This document shows, piece by piece, positions 1 to 11,127 of a stretch of DNA of 64,000 bases. Position numbers and translations under genes: made by a program. Under the pieces are notes generated by a model. The model did not search any database and was not told where the DNA came from. It worked only from the letters and a program-made list of their open reading frames with translations. Where the stretch lies: assembly GCF_000499845.2 (NCBI RefSeq), contig NC_023758.2:14974427-15038426 (forward strand), in the 5' to 3' direction. Every line of letters begins with the position of its first letter. The stretch's first letter is position 1. The DNA is from Phaseolus vulgaris (taxonomy: Eukaryota; Streptophyta; Magnoliopsida; Fabales; Fabaceae).

Positions 1-66
1 GTTTTTTATTCCCTTTAAATATTTTATATTTTACAATTTGGATTCATGATTCTTGTTGTTTTGCAG

Positions 67-952
67 AGGAAGGTCACATGGAGGGCTGAGGACGAGGAAA
101 AAGTTAAGAAAAATTTTCATACAAAAGCTTCTCACACCCTTTCACAAATGTTTAAAGATGCTCGCCAAGAAGGTAAACAACCAGAATGGATTGGCAGTAA
201 TGTTTGGAACAACCTCCAAGAACACTGGAACATGGATGTGTATCGATCCAAATGTGATACAACTAAAAAGAATCGTTTGTCTGAAAAAGGTGGATGTCTG
301 CACACTGGAGGATCTATTAGTGTTCATGAACACGCTATTCGTTTGGTATGATTTCCATATAATTTTTTTATATTAATCTATGATTAATTATTATCTTTTT
401 AATTTATGAAATGTTTTCTTTATAGACAGAGGAGCTTGGCCGCTTGGTCCATGTTGATGAAGTGTTTCAACAAACACATATACGGAAGAGCACTGGAGAT
501 TTTGTTGATGATAGATCAAGGCGGACTCATGTTAGTTTTTTTAAACTTTTTTTTTCATATACATTAATTGGTATGATAAAAAATATTTTTCATTTTAATA
601 GGAAGATTTTGAAAGTAGATTGTCTCAAGCATTATCTGAGTCACAATCTACCTCAATATCTACTCCATTAGATCCTGCTGAGGAGGAAAGATTGAGAAGC
701 CGTTGTTGGTTAGAAACTGTAGGTGGAAGGTACAAGGGACGAGTATATGGGGTTGGACGTGTTGATCGTCAGAACGACTGTGTTGGTCGCTACCTACAAG
801 AAACACAACCATCTTCTAGTAATAAGAAGGCTAATTCAGAAGAAATTGTTGAACTTAGGCAGCATATTGAACACATGGATGCAAGGTTTCAAAACTTTCA
901 AAATTTCATGATGCAATATCTACCACCTGAGGCAGCAGCTGCAGCACAATAG
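67..952 (+). CDS. Plant transposase-associated protein (Transposase_24, Ptta/En/Spm family), partial
   Basis: Three exons with GT-AG borders are visible: 67-345, 426-530 and 602-952. Earlier exons lie outside the window. The first holds the conserved block around the residues KASHTLSQMFKDAR, PEWIG and WN, followed by KKNR and GGCLHTGGS. The second carries ELGR, DEVFQQTHIRK and FVDDRSRRTH, and the third an FESRL...LDPAEEERLRSRCW segment with a short coiled coil (EIVELRQHIEHMDARFQNF). This pattern is typical of the second protein of plant CACTA elements, thought to bind subterminal repeats, rather than the TNPD-like catalytic protein. The frame stops at TAG 950-952, but the same frame stays open to TAG 1076-1078 and encodes a Q/N/P-rich tail. 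The first stop may therefore be a mutation. Confidence 0.78.
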
Positions 953-1278
953 TTTTTTCAGCAACCAAATACCCCGCCACCAACTCAACCGAATCAGCAG
1001 TCAAATGAAGTCCAACAACATCATAATAATCATGATGAACAACAAAATTCACCCGGTGAAGATTATAATAATTATTAGCTTCTCTAGAACTTTGTTTTAA
1101 TGAAATACATTTTAGATATTTAGATATTTGAAAATAGTAAGTATTGTATGTATGGATAACTTTGAATGTGATGAATATTTGTCTTCTGAAAACTGGAATG
1201 TACTGGAATGTTGATGGATGATATGCAGGTGTAGAATATGGGGTGCTTCCAAACACAAATAGTTGGTGGTGTTGTGTA

Positions 1279-1711
1279 CAATGTTACATACGAATAAATC
1301 CGTATGTAAGTCTGCTTGTTAATTACATACGGATTTTACATACGGATTTATCTGTATATAATTACATACGAATTTTACATACGGATTGATCCGTATGTAA
1401 TAACACACAGATTTACATACGGATTTTACATACGGATAAATCCGTATATAATTACATACGGATTTATCCGTATGTAATAACACACAGATTTACATACGGA
1501 TTTTACATACGGATAAGTCCGTATGTAATTACATACAGATTTTACATACGGATTTATCCGTATGTAATTACATACGGATCCAAAATCCGTATGTAACAGT
1601 TACCTACGACAGTTTTACATACGGATTTTTGTCCGTATGTAATCCGTATGTAAATGGGTTTTATATACGGATTTTGTGTGTTACATACGGATATTGGCTG
1701 TATGTAATTTG
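1279..1711. repeat. CACTA subterminal repeat array (TACATACGGAT)
   Basis: The motif TACATACGGAT occurs about 12 times directly, and its inverse ATCCGTATGTA about 8 times, in roughly 430 bp. Direct and inverted copies are often adjacent, giving perfect palindromes such as CATACGGATTTATCCGTATG. Arrays like this next to a CACTA terminus are the expected binding sites for the element's own TNPA-like protein, and the strong hairpins could also matter in RNA. Several copies are decayed, for example ACATACGAAT and ACATACAGAT. Confidence 0.9.
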
Positions 1712-1727
1712 AGTTTTTCTTGTAGTG

Positions 1728-2197
1728 CAATTTGTGCAGAGTAACTCTTCTTCTATTAATTTCAACTTGTAAAATACACTAGGTAGGCCTCCTATTTATA
1801 GGTGAAGGAGCCTTGGAGAACAAGCTAAAGGGGTAGGATGGGAAAAGGGAAAAAATGGGCAGCCTTATGACTAAGTCAAACCCGCATCCTAGGCTTGTCA
1901 TTCTAGAAACTAGGTCAAAATGTCTTCCAAAAGGGTTAGGAACAAGCTAAAATGCTACTCACACCCCCTATTATACTAAAGACACCTTATTCTAGCCTAT
2001 CTTTGCTATTTGGACCCCTAAAGTGAGCTCAATTTATTTACAACATATTTGTATCTTATAAGAAGACCAAAAGGAAGAACTTGAGATGCTCTGGTCTTTG
2101 TCCATTTCTCCCTCTGGTGAGGTCTTCACTTAAATGTTGAGATGACCTTTCATAGTGTGCATCATTGGTCATCTTCTTGTTGTGTTGGTTTGTATCA
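1728..2197 (-). repeat. 3' LTR of element A, truncated by the CACTA insertion
   Basis: The sequence aligns with the upper half of the LTRs at 47526-48503 and 51027-52006. All share AATTTGTGCA...GTAAC, then GTAGGCCTCCTATTTATAGG (a CTATAAATAGG TATA box on the minus strand) and the end GGTTTGTATCA. The terminal TCA at 2195-2197 is followed directly by a C-rich stretch, which is the polypurine tract on the element strand. Confidence 0.85.
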
Positions 2198-3407
2198 TGC
2201 CCCCAGGTTCAAGAGAATTCAACCTCGAATTCAGAACTCCTGCAGATAACATAGTTAGTTTATTCACATATAAGATAGTGTAGGGATTCAGATGTGAACT
2301 CAACTTATGTTCTTTAAGTGCTGGGAGTGCATAAGACAGGGTTCTATTTACAGACCAAGTTTTAAAAGAATGTTTGGGAATGACAAATCCTTGTGATGAA
2401 AATCCTCTTAAAAGGTGGAAACCTTTAGGAGGTGTTTGAAAATCATCCCTAAAATTCTTTAAGAAAGATGGTAAGTAAGTAGAAACCTTTAGGAATGAAA
2501 AAGAGAAGGAAGAAGTATATCGTGAAGGCGCAGTTATTTTTGGGAGGTCTAACAAGATGAGACCCTTTTTACTTTCCTCGGCTTTTTCATTTTTTCTTTT
2601 TGTTTTTATTTGTATCTTTTCTTTAGTTGCCAACTTGGTGCTTTTAGTTGGACAGTTGGCAACGATGTGCCCAAAACCTAAACATTTAAAACATTTCATA
2701 TTGGAGGTTTTGGTTGGTGACTTAGTGGTAGAGGTGAAAAGGTGGTTTTTAGAAACTTTTTGGTGTGTAGTGATTTCTTTTGAAGAATGGGAATGAGAAG
2801 TTTTTGTAGAATATTTTTAGAAGCCATCACTATGAGTTTTTTTGAAAGTTGTTTTCTTCGAAATTTGTGATTCAACCTTGATGGCAGGGTGAACCAATTT
2901 TTCTAAAGATGAGTACTCATATAATTCTACCACATCTTGGATTTCTCTTCTCAACTCACTTACAAACATAGTTATCTTTGACTCATCAGTATTAGGCATA
3001 TTAATTTTAGTCAAAGTTGTTTCTAAATCCTCAAAATATTCCTTTACCATCCTAGGTCCTTGATGAAACCGTTGGAGCTTCAACAAGTGTTCCTTCCTAT
3101 GAGGAGGAACAAACCGCGCGCGCATACATGCTTTCAAATCATTCTAAGAGATCACAATTGGCCTCTAGGTTAATCCAATGTCCATTATAGTTTGTTGCCA
3201 CCATTGGTTGCAATAGTCTAAAAAAACTAGGGAAGCTAACCTAAGCTTTTGGTCCTCGATGACCTTATACACATTAAAGAGATGTTCAACTTTAGTTTCC
3301 CATTCTAAATACAAAGTAGGGTCATTGGACCCACTAAAAGTTGGTAACTTTACAAAATCAAAAGAATGTTGTGGTTGGTGGTGGTGTTGATGGTGCCGTT
3401 TTGCAAA
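2198..3407 (-). pseudogene. Gypsy gag with zinc knuckle and pol C-terminal tail (element A)
   Basis: Read on the minus strand from 3407 down, the coding remnants are a gag core (SFDFVKLPTFSG.., LYLEWETKVEHLF, WWQQTI), a second gag piece (LKLQRFHQGPR.VKEYFEDLE) and a CCHC knuckle CFKCLGFGHIVANC. These are followed at once by a tail ending near GVLNSR..SLEPGG. That tail resembles the extreme C-terminus of plant gypsy pol (typically LRTN..QEGxND), which overlaps the polypurine tract. Protease, RT, RNase H and integrase are absent. The frame is broken by stops and shifts near 2700-2817 and 3137-3165, so this is not functional. Confidence 0.85.
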
Positions 3408-3412
3408 AGTGT

Positions 3413-4323
3413 TGATGTGAATGCAATAACAAGAATACATGATTCTTTGACATTCTTAGGAGCAACTTGAGTTGGTCATGAAATGGCACTTTACTTAGAA
3501 TTGGATCAATGTTCTAATTCAAGAACTCACCAAGACTTTGCACCAAACCAAAGCTCATATGGAAATCCATATATTGTCAAATGGAATCAAACAACAAGAA
3601 TTGAAGAACAACAAATGGAAACCGAACAGAATTTGAAAAGAATGCTACTGCACCGAACAGAATTTGAAAACAAAGCTGGAAAACACAATTACAATCGGTG
3701 GAAATGAATGGAAAACACCTAAGCATGGAAACTACCGAATAAAATGAAAGGAATGAAGGAAGGAACACTTATGGAATGAAGCTTGCTGGATTTGAGACTT
3801 TGGAAGTTCAGTCACGCCACTTGGAGCCTTGTTCTAAGATAAGTGCAAGGTTGCCGCCACTTGAAGCTCACCATTGGCACACAAGATAAGGCAAAGGAAG
3901 AAGAAGACACAAGACTCACAATTTCCCTCTAAATTTGAGTATAGTCTCTCTACTTCTAAATTCCAAATCTGAATTGTACAATGGCAGCACCTTTATTTAT
4001 AGCCTATAAGGTGCTGAAATGCAAAGCCAAATGTGCCTCAAATGAGACTCAAATTCGACGCCAACTAGTGCATGAAGGAAGTGTGACTTTCCTTCCTAGT
4101 TTGGCACCTCCTAACTCCTATCTACACTCCCCCTAGCATCCCTTACTACTTACACACCTATTTATTACATCCGCACCCCTACTCTACAAAAGAAATAAGA
4201 AGAGCCATCTTTTGATACTCTTGTCCCAAAGCTCTTGCCATGCTCCTAGTGATTCGTTGGGCTTGGGCCCCTTGTTGGGCTTGGGCTTCATGGGCTTGAG
4301 CATCCTCTACTTGGTTTCCATCA
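3413..4323 (-). mobile_element. Solo LTR inside gag of element A
   Basis: The 911-bp block begins TGATGTGAATG and ends TTTCCATCA, so its ends form the inverted pair TGATG/CATCA. It is flanked by AGTGT at 3408-3412 and 4324-4328, a perfect 5-bp target duplication. Gag homology with the copy at 47.5-52 kb breaks exactly at these points (CAAAA before; CCATCATG..TGAC.CCCATAGTGCATGG after). A GCTATAAATAAAGG TATA-like box on the minus strand near 3990 gives the orientation. Internal sequence and a second LTR are missing, as expected after LTR-LTR recombination. Confidence 0.85.
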
Positions 4324-4378
4324 AGTGTACACTAGCCCATCATGTTCTTGACGCCCATAGTGCATGGATGGTCTGATA

Positions 4379-4800
4379 GCACAATCCAAAATGCATCCTG
4401 CTAGATGGTACAATCTGAAAGATTCTTTTAAATTTAGAAATAGTTTCTGGATCGTACAATTTAGAATGTATTCTTTTGTGAATGTATTTTGAGTTGTACA
4501 ATACATGCATATTCTTGAATCTAGAAAACTTTTCTTAATTATGCAATCTCAACTTCAAAATTCTATTGCAAATTATCCCTAATAGAATTTTATATTTTGT
4601 ATTACACAGTCCAAAATACATAAAATTCAAATTTTTATATTCTCGATTCTATAATCCGAAAAGTATGCAAAACTCCACAATTCAAAATTTAAAAATAAAA
4701 CATAAATTCAAAAGGATATTTTTGGATTTTAAAAAATTATGGGGGTTTAGGAAGAAATTCCCACAAACTTGTTTTACGCATGGAAACCGGTCAAGGGAAA
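4379..4800. other. AT-rich spacer with GTACAAT-type palindromic motifs
   Basis: No coding signal is seen. Short inverted motifs built on TGGATTGTACAATCC-like sequence recur, in the style of the interior of the MITE at 15.1 kb, so this may be an older MITE of that type. No termini or target duplication could be fixed. Confidence 0.3.
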
Positions 4801-4809
4801 TTATTTTAA

Positions 4810-5184
4810 GGCAAAGGCTTTCTACACCCAACATTTTTGAAACTACACCCAACAAAATTTTCTAATTCTGAAAATGTCCTTTATTTTGGAAATGAAAATT
4901 CGGAATTGAAAATAATATATTCCGGAAAAGTAGATTAGGAAAAGTAGATCCGAAAGAAATTATTATGTTCTGGAAATAAAAATTCAAAAAAAAATCAAAA
5001 TTTCATTAGAAAATTCGGAATTGAAAATAATACATTCCAAAAAAGTAGATCCATAAGAGATTATTGTGTTCCGGAAAAGAGGGTCCAAAATGTATTTTTA
5101 TATGTACCCATTTTTTTAAGAGCATTTTCGTGTTTTTCCCTAAAATTGGGTGCAATGAGTGATATGGTGCAGGAAGCAATTTCC
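4810..5184. mobile_element. Mutator-like MITE 1
   Basis: The 375-bp AT-rich block is flanked by a perfect 9-bp direct repeat TTATTTTAA at 4801-4809 and 5185-5193. Its ends are imperfect inverted repeats: GGCAAAGGCTTTCTACACCC on the left against GGAAATTGCTTCCTGCACC read inward from the right. A second CACCCAA motif lies about 20 bp inside each end. A 9-bp target duplication is the hallmark of Mutator-type transposition. There is no coding capacity. Confidence 0.8.
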
Positions 5185-5256
5185 TTATTTTAATCCAATG
5201 GAAGGCTCCAGTTAGGGCTTTCAAAAGGAGAGGGAACAAGGGATAAGGTAGGAAAA

Positions 5257-5581
5257 GGCAATTAATTCCTGTACCCAATCAAATTTGAATTTGAATACAA
5301 TTTTTATTTGAAATGAAAAAATATATTCTTAAATAAAAGATGGATTCTAAAACCTCATTTTCGTAATACTTTTCGGATTTTGATCTTCAGAAAACTTTTC
5401 TGGATATCAGAACTTTTTTTTAGAATACGTTTTCAACTAGAAAAAAAAAATCCAAAACGTATATTTTACATTTTGGAATTTCATTTCTAGAACACAATAC
5501 CATATTTTTTTAATTCTGAATTTTTATTTTTGAGATGAAGTGCATTTTTGGAAATTTAATGAGTACTAGGAAGAATTTGTC
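5257..5581. mobile_element. Mutator-like MITE 2
   Basis: The 325-bp block is 72 bp after MITE 1. The left end is GGCAATTAATTCCTGTACCCA and the right end, read inward, GACAAATTCTTCCTAGTACTCA. The flanking 9-mers GTAGGAAAA (5248-5256) and ATGGGAAAA (5582-5590) match at 7 of 9 positions. The interior is AT-rich with TTCCGGA/TTCTGGA-like motifs and non-coding. It belongs to the same family as MITE 1 but is older. Confidence 0.6.
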
Positions 5582-5590
5582 ATGGGAAAA

Positions 5591-7048
5591 TAGTGCAGCA
5601 TAATTTAAAGGCCACGCAGAATTCATTTTTGGTAATGTGGTATCACTAGTGTCCCATAATTTAAGAATCTTTAAAAAAAAAATTCTCTAATTCTAAAATT
5701 TGGTATGAATTCTTCACACATTTTTAATCTGGAACCCATAATTATTAACTCTTCAAATGTGTCCTCCTCTCCTTTCTCACTTGTTTTTCATAAATATTTA
5801 ATTTTTTAGAGCTTTTGTACAAGAAACCCAGCTCTAGATGACAAAAACTTGTTACCCGTTAATTAATAAGTTTTATTTTAATATTTTTAAATAAATTATT
5901 GACAAGAGAAATATTAATTATTGAATAATTATTTAGAACTTAATTTTATGTTTTTGTATTTCATTTTTAGATTTATGGAACTGAAGCTATTATTAATGAG
6001 ATTAATTTTTTAAAAATTTATTGCAACTTATTTATATTTATTTTTTAGAAAAATATAAATTAATTTTTATTAAAAAAATTTGTGTAATTTTATTTTAATT
6101 ATATTTTTAGGTTTTTGTTCAATAAAATTTTATTCTTAAATTCTCTATAGGAAATTGTTCTTTAGTTTTTGTTCTTTTTGAAATATGTTTTCTAGCAAAA
6201 GAATTATTTTTTAACGCTTATTGACAATTAAGTTATTTTTCTTAATTAAAGTTCTTGGTTAATTTACTTAATCAATCTCTTGTTTGCTTAATTCATGAGG
6301 TAGAAGATAAACATCTCATGATTAGACGTTGGAACTAGTGAGATACGAAATACATCAACGGACGCTTGTTTTGTTGACATCTTTATTTGATTAAGTTTGA
6401 AACTGTGTGAGGATGAAAAGAGTGAAAATCTTAAGAAAATCAATGACGAATAAACTTGAGAAACATGCTTCATTTTACTGTTTTATAATCTCTACTATAT
6501 TTTTCTACACGACAATCTCAACACCCCCCCCCCTCCCCCTTCTTTTATTATTATTTATAACCCTTTTGATTAGATATAAATTTTGAAAATTGTCTTAACT
6601 GAATTTACTATTGGATTCATTGGGAGACGACTTGTGTTCATTTGGTGTTAGACGTTTAACACTGTGTTGGAAGCTCTACGCTAAATATCATTTTAATTTG
6701 ACACCAAAATAAGAGCTATAAACGCTACAAGGACATTTATATTTTAATTGTAATTTTAATGTCTTAAAGCTGTTTTTGTTTAATTTACACCATTTATATG
6801 TTGTGATTTTGTGTTTTAATCGATTCAAAGTTCATGTTCTTTCTTGTACCGTCTACAAAAGTGTGTTAGGAGTTCTATTTCATATGGCTTGTGTGCTTTT
6901 AAATTATCTTGAGTTTTTATTCTTTTTTTTTCTTTTAGTCTTGACAATAGTTTGTTCTTGTATTTTCATTTTATAATTCATTCCTAGTTGTGTAAAGTCA
7001 TGTTGCTTCCATACATGTTATAAATGTCAACTAGTTCTTTGTTTTATC
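5591..7048. other. AT-rich intergenic spacer
   Basis: No gene-like structure is seen. It holds long A/T runs, a C-rich homopolymer (C-run then CTCCCCC) around 6522-6540, and short random open frames only. Confidence 0.6.
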
Positions 7049-10000
7049 CACTACAACATTTTTTACCTTAGACAACGCTAGAATAGACCACACGTATAAA
7101 AGTGTTGCCTAAACATAGTAAAGACCACGCTTTTATAAATGTGGCTTAAAAGTGATAAAATACCACGCGTATAAAACCGTGGATATTTTAGGCCATGGTT
7201 TTAAAACTGTTAATCCTTTAGGCCACGTTTATTTACGTGTGGCTATTTGGTTTAAAAAAACATTAAAATAAAATATAGACTAAATTTGAGTTTGCGGGAA
7301 ACTCTTTTCGTATTATTCCCTCTCTCGTAAGTGAAAACGCACGTCTCCACCTCACTTCAGTATTTCATTTCCCACGCTCTGGTTTCACACTTTGAGCCTA
7401 AGCGCCTTCTTCTTCCCAAATTCCAGCGCCTTCTTCTGCCCAAATTTCATCACCTTCTTCAACTTTCTGCGTGCATTCTTCTTCACAAATTCTGGACTTG
7501 GCTGGTGTGCGTTGGAAACCCTAGGGCAAACGAAGTTCTTCGCGATAAGGAGGTAGAGGGTTTCGATGAAATCGGTGACCACTGGAGCCAAACGAAGTTG
7601 TTCGTGGTGAGGAGGTAAAGTGTTTGCCATTTGCGGTGAAACCTGAAGGTTTGTGATTTCTTTGACTCGCTGTTTGTTTTTTTACCCAAATTTTTTTTCT
7701 GCCTCTTTACCTATTTGCATACTTAGTTTTAGTCTTAAATTTATGAATCAATGTGCGTATTCTGGATGGGTGCCAATTCTGTTTCTTAGGGTTTGTACTG
7801 GGCATATTAGGACCGTTAAAATAGTGTTGATTGTTTGTGCCTGGGATGGAATTGCTAGTGCCAATCATGCTCTTAAGGAAAGAGCATTCTTAGTCAATGA
7901 TTGTCTTGAGCTTCTACCTTTGCACTCATCCCTTGTGATGCCTTGTATCAATGAGCAACAGTTTGAAGGTACTTAAGGAACAAAATGATGCTAAACTTGG
8001 CTTGGCAGCGCTATTAGTTAGAAATTCATAAAAGAGATTAAGGTGTGAACGAGTGCAAAGGGACATGTTATAGCTTCCAAGACTTATTGATTTTTTCCTG
8101 ATTGATTTTGGCATGTGAAATCTTCAAACCTTGGTAGGTGCCATTGCTATTGTTGCACAATAAAAGTTGCATATTTGTGCCTAGCTACTGCATATTAGAT
8201 AGAATCTGTTTTTGGGTAATTTGTTTGTGAGAGATTTTTATTTGTATCTTAGGTGGAAAATCTGCACTTTGGCCTTTGTTATTGGCTAATGTAGATTGAC
8301 TTGATTTTCTTTGTAAAAGGGTTAAGACACCCTTAAGTGTCTTAGAAACAGAATACCATTACCTGTTAATAATTATTCACAATCTACTACATTCAAAGTT
8401 CACTTCAATCAAGCATAAGAAATAGCATGATACGAATTTGAATAGTTCAGTGACAGGAACACAAACTTTAATTTATAAAACTGTGTATAAAATTAAGGAC
8501 TTGTGTATGGTTTTAAATTGTGGTTGTAATTTAGTCACAAATCATTAATACGACAGCAAATTGTGGAAAACATTGTGGATGAGGTCACAGTTACCGTCAG
8601 AAAAATAGTTGCAGTAAATTGAAAATCTTTTACCTCATAGTCAAAGTAAAGATTTGGTTTGTTTCTAATAAAGGTCGATTTTGTGATTCACACTGCAGAT
8701 AAATAACTTCCATTCTGTACATTTTGAATATTTCTTTAAATAATGATAATAAAAATAAAACTCCAATTTGATGGAAGAACAACATCAACCACACATAGGT
8801 TTTCTCCTACAATGTAGTAATGTATTGTTTCACTCATAATTATAGTTACATGTTGATAAGTAAGGTGTGGATGTTGAGAAAGATAGATGATATAAGGAGC
8901 AAGCAGAGATTTGAGAGCCTAGATATGCATAAATTACATATTATGTAATCTTGGTTGTAAAAACAAATATATTTTGTCATCTTAACTTGATAATAACCTT
9001 TTGTGAATGTTATTGTTTTATCAATTGAATGGAACAACATATTCATAATAACTTAAGAAATTACAAAGTTCAGCAAATAAATTGCTACAATCTGTCCAAG
9101 TACAACTTGCATTTTGGTTAAATTTTGTCTTTAACTACCACTTATGTGTTTGTTTATCTTAATTCACAGTTTTAAACCAGTGGAAAGGGCCAATTCAAAT
9201 AATTCATATATAGTTGTAGTTGGTAAGAAGGTGAGAAATAGGTATATTTTCAACAGCCAAGGTTTCTACACAAGAAAATGCAAGTTGGGAGGTGAAACTT
9301 CAATTCCAAATCCATTAAGGTTCAAACTATTACATTTATTATGTTTTTATTTATTTATTTAAAAAATGTTACATGTAGAAAACTCCATTTTTGAAGCATT
9401 GTATATACCTTGTAAGTGTGTCTGCATATATGCAATGTTGCATAACTGTATCTCCTGAAACCACATAGCAAAATCTAAAACCATATAGGCATATGCTAAT
9501 GCTCTAAAAGAGACAATGGGTAAAATAATGAATAGTATGAGTGGGATGAGAGGTTATGATTAAGTGAAGGAAAGGTCCAAGGTGTGTGGATAGGGAAGTT
9601 AGGTCACGTGTATCCTTACAAAACTTTTCTAAGACAGCAACTGGTTTTCTTAAAAATAAAATTGTACTCATCACTAACCCCATAGGCAAAGACTATATTC
9701 TTACAAAACTTTTCTAAGACAAAAACTGCACACAAATTCATAAGGGCTCTATCATCATTTGGCTTCACAAATTCATGTATATATATGTATGTATATATAT
9801 ATATATTAATTATATGTGTATTCATGGTGGCGTCTCGTGAGGTGCTTTGCCTTTAAGGGGACTAGTGTGTCACATCCCACATGATGGCCTAATGCCAAAA
9901 TCTAGTTATATATTTATGCAGGAACCAAACTCTAAGACCAATCATTATTGATCTTTCCCTTGACTTGTGGTTGAAATATGAGTTAGCATTGACCACTCAA

Positions 10001-11127
10001 ATTTGATGATTCCCTTTTAATTTTAAATTGTTTACTGGTATGTCTCAGTCTACTTCATTCACATAAATAATAACATTTCATCTTATATGAATTAAATTTT
10101 ATTTTACTTTTTGTGATTTTTTCCATTTTTCAAATGCAGATATTTCTTTGAGGTTTGAAAGTAGAGTGCAGGTACAATTCTGTTTATTGCAATTTATTTT
10201 ATTGCAATTTTGGTCTCCATTTTATTCATTTGTATGTGATCTTGGTCTGTGTTTCTTTTATTATTTTAGTCTTTAATTTTTTTTATGAATTTCGTCTTAA
10301 TTTTGCATAATTTTTTGGTTAGTACTCTTTGGATGATTGTCAAAGTTGAACTTGCAGTTTTGGGCCAAAAGTGAAGTTGGACTTACATATTGCAGAGGAG
10401 AGATTTCTTTTTGCACTCTTATGCTTTCCTCCTATACTCCAGAGGGATTTCTTTTTGCACTCCTATGCTTTCCTCCTACATCAAAGTGTAATGGATTTGA
10501 TTAAGACATGTTATTAATTATTTATACAATTATATTTTGGTAGTTGTTTTATTTATTTTGTTTGAATTAGATTTAATTAGTATATATTTATGTATTTTTT
10601 GCGGCTTGAAGGCAATGAAGACTACGAAGACAATCTTGAAGAAGAATGAACTTATTGATATGTAGTAAATAAACAATAGACTATGTTTTTTAACTATGTT
10701 AGTTGTTTTAACTTTGAAGACATGATTATTATCAATATACTTTAAGAAAGTTTTTGATTATGTAGTTGGAACACATCTATTTAAATATATGGGATTTTTT
10801 TGTTGAGTCACTTTTATTTCAATACACATTATCCTTTAATATTTATTCTTGCTATCTTGAACTTTTGTATGAGTACTTCTTATAAAATTAAAGAAATGTA
10901 TTGTTGTTTTTGTCAATACTTTAAGCAACGCTTTTAAAATTGTGGTTGTTATCAAGATTTTAGGCAACGGTTTTAAAATTGTTGCCTTTAGAAAAACTGT
11001 TGCCTATTATCAACGGCCACACTCACCTAGACCACGGCTAAAAAACCGTTGCCTAAACTTTAGGCCACGTTTTAATGCTTTAGACCACGGTTTTATGTTG
11101 TTGCCTAAAGTGATAATTGTTGTAGTG
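7049..11127. mobile_element. Non-autonomous CACTA-type transposon with gene-like cargo
   Basis: The left end CACTACAACATTTTTTACC and the right end TTGTTGTAGTG (inverse CACTACAACAATTATCAC) define a 4.08-kb element. The flanking trinucleotides are ATC and ATT, an imperfect duplication. Both subterminal zones carry inverted copies of a GGCAACGGTTTTAAAACCG-type motif, fused with GGCCACG variants: 7076-7250 on the left and 10924-11110 on the right. No transposase domain is recognised inside. The interior looks like an exon/intron transcription unit with a CT-rich 5'-UTR-like stretch, so it may carry captured host sequence. Confidence 0.75.
7310..7980 (+). other. Gene-like cargo at the left of the CACTA element
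   Basis: The stretch 7310-7480 is pyrimidine-rich with repeated CGCCTTCTTCTnCCCAAATT units, typical of a plant 5' leader. A short coding-like segment follows with a possible donor GAG/GTAAAG near 7614. A second coding-like segment runs to about 7970, with residues ALKERAFLVNDCLELL and a possible donor after QQFEG. I recognise no family. A possible 3' coding end at about 10608-10650 reads GNEDYEDNLEEE-stop. Whether these belong to one captured gene is not known. Confidence 0.3.

Larger units (their letters stand above)
1..1727 (+). mobile_element. CACTA (En/Spm) DNA transposon, 3' part
   Basis: This is the right-hand part of a CACTA-superfamily element; the left end lies outside the window. 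The right terminus at 1713-1727 reads GTTTTTCTTGTAGTG, the inverse of the plant CACTA end CACTACAAGAAAAAC. Inside it lie exons of a Ptta/En/Spm-type protein and then a dense subterminal repeat array, the order expected for a CACTA 3' end. DNA from 1728 on resumes in the middle of a gypsy LTR, so the element inserted into that LTR. The 3-bp target duplication cannot be checked without the left end. Confidence 0.9.
1728..4378 (-). mobile_element. Ty3/gypsy element A, degenerate, interrupted twice
   Basis: This is a minus-strand gypsy relic. In plus coordinates it runs: remainder of the 3' LTR (1728-2197), polypurine tract (CCCCC on the plus strand just above 2198), pol tail, zinc knuckle, gag. 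A CACTA element interrupts the LTR at 1727/1728 and a solo LTR interrupts gag at 3413-4323. Gag homology resumes at 4329-4378 and then stops. It is the same family as the better preserved element at 47526-52006 and has the same gag-plus-tail architecture, with no reverse transcriptase or integrase between. Confidence 0.85.

Noticed and set aside
906..1256. 116-codon minus-strand frame overlapping the CACTA gene
   Set aside because: It lies antisense to the Transposase_24 exon and its tail and has no recognisable domain.
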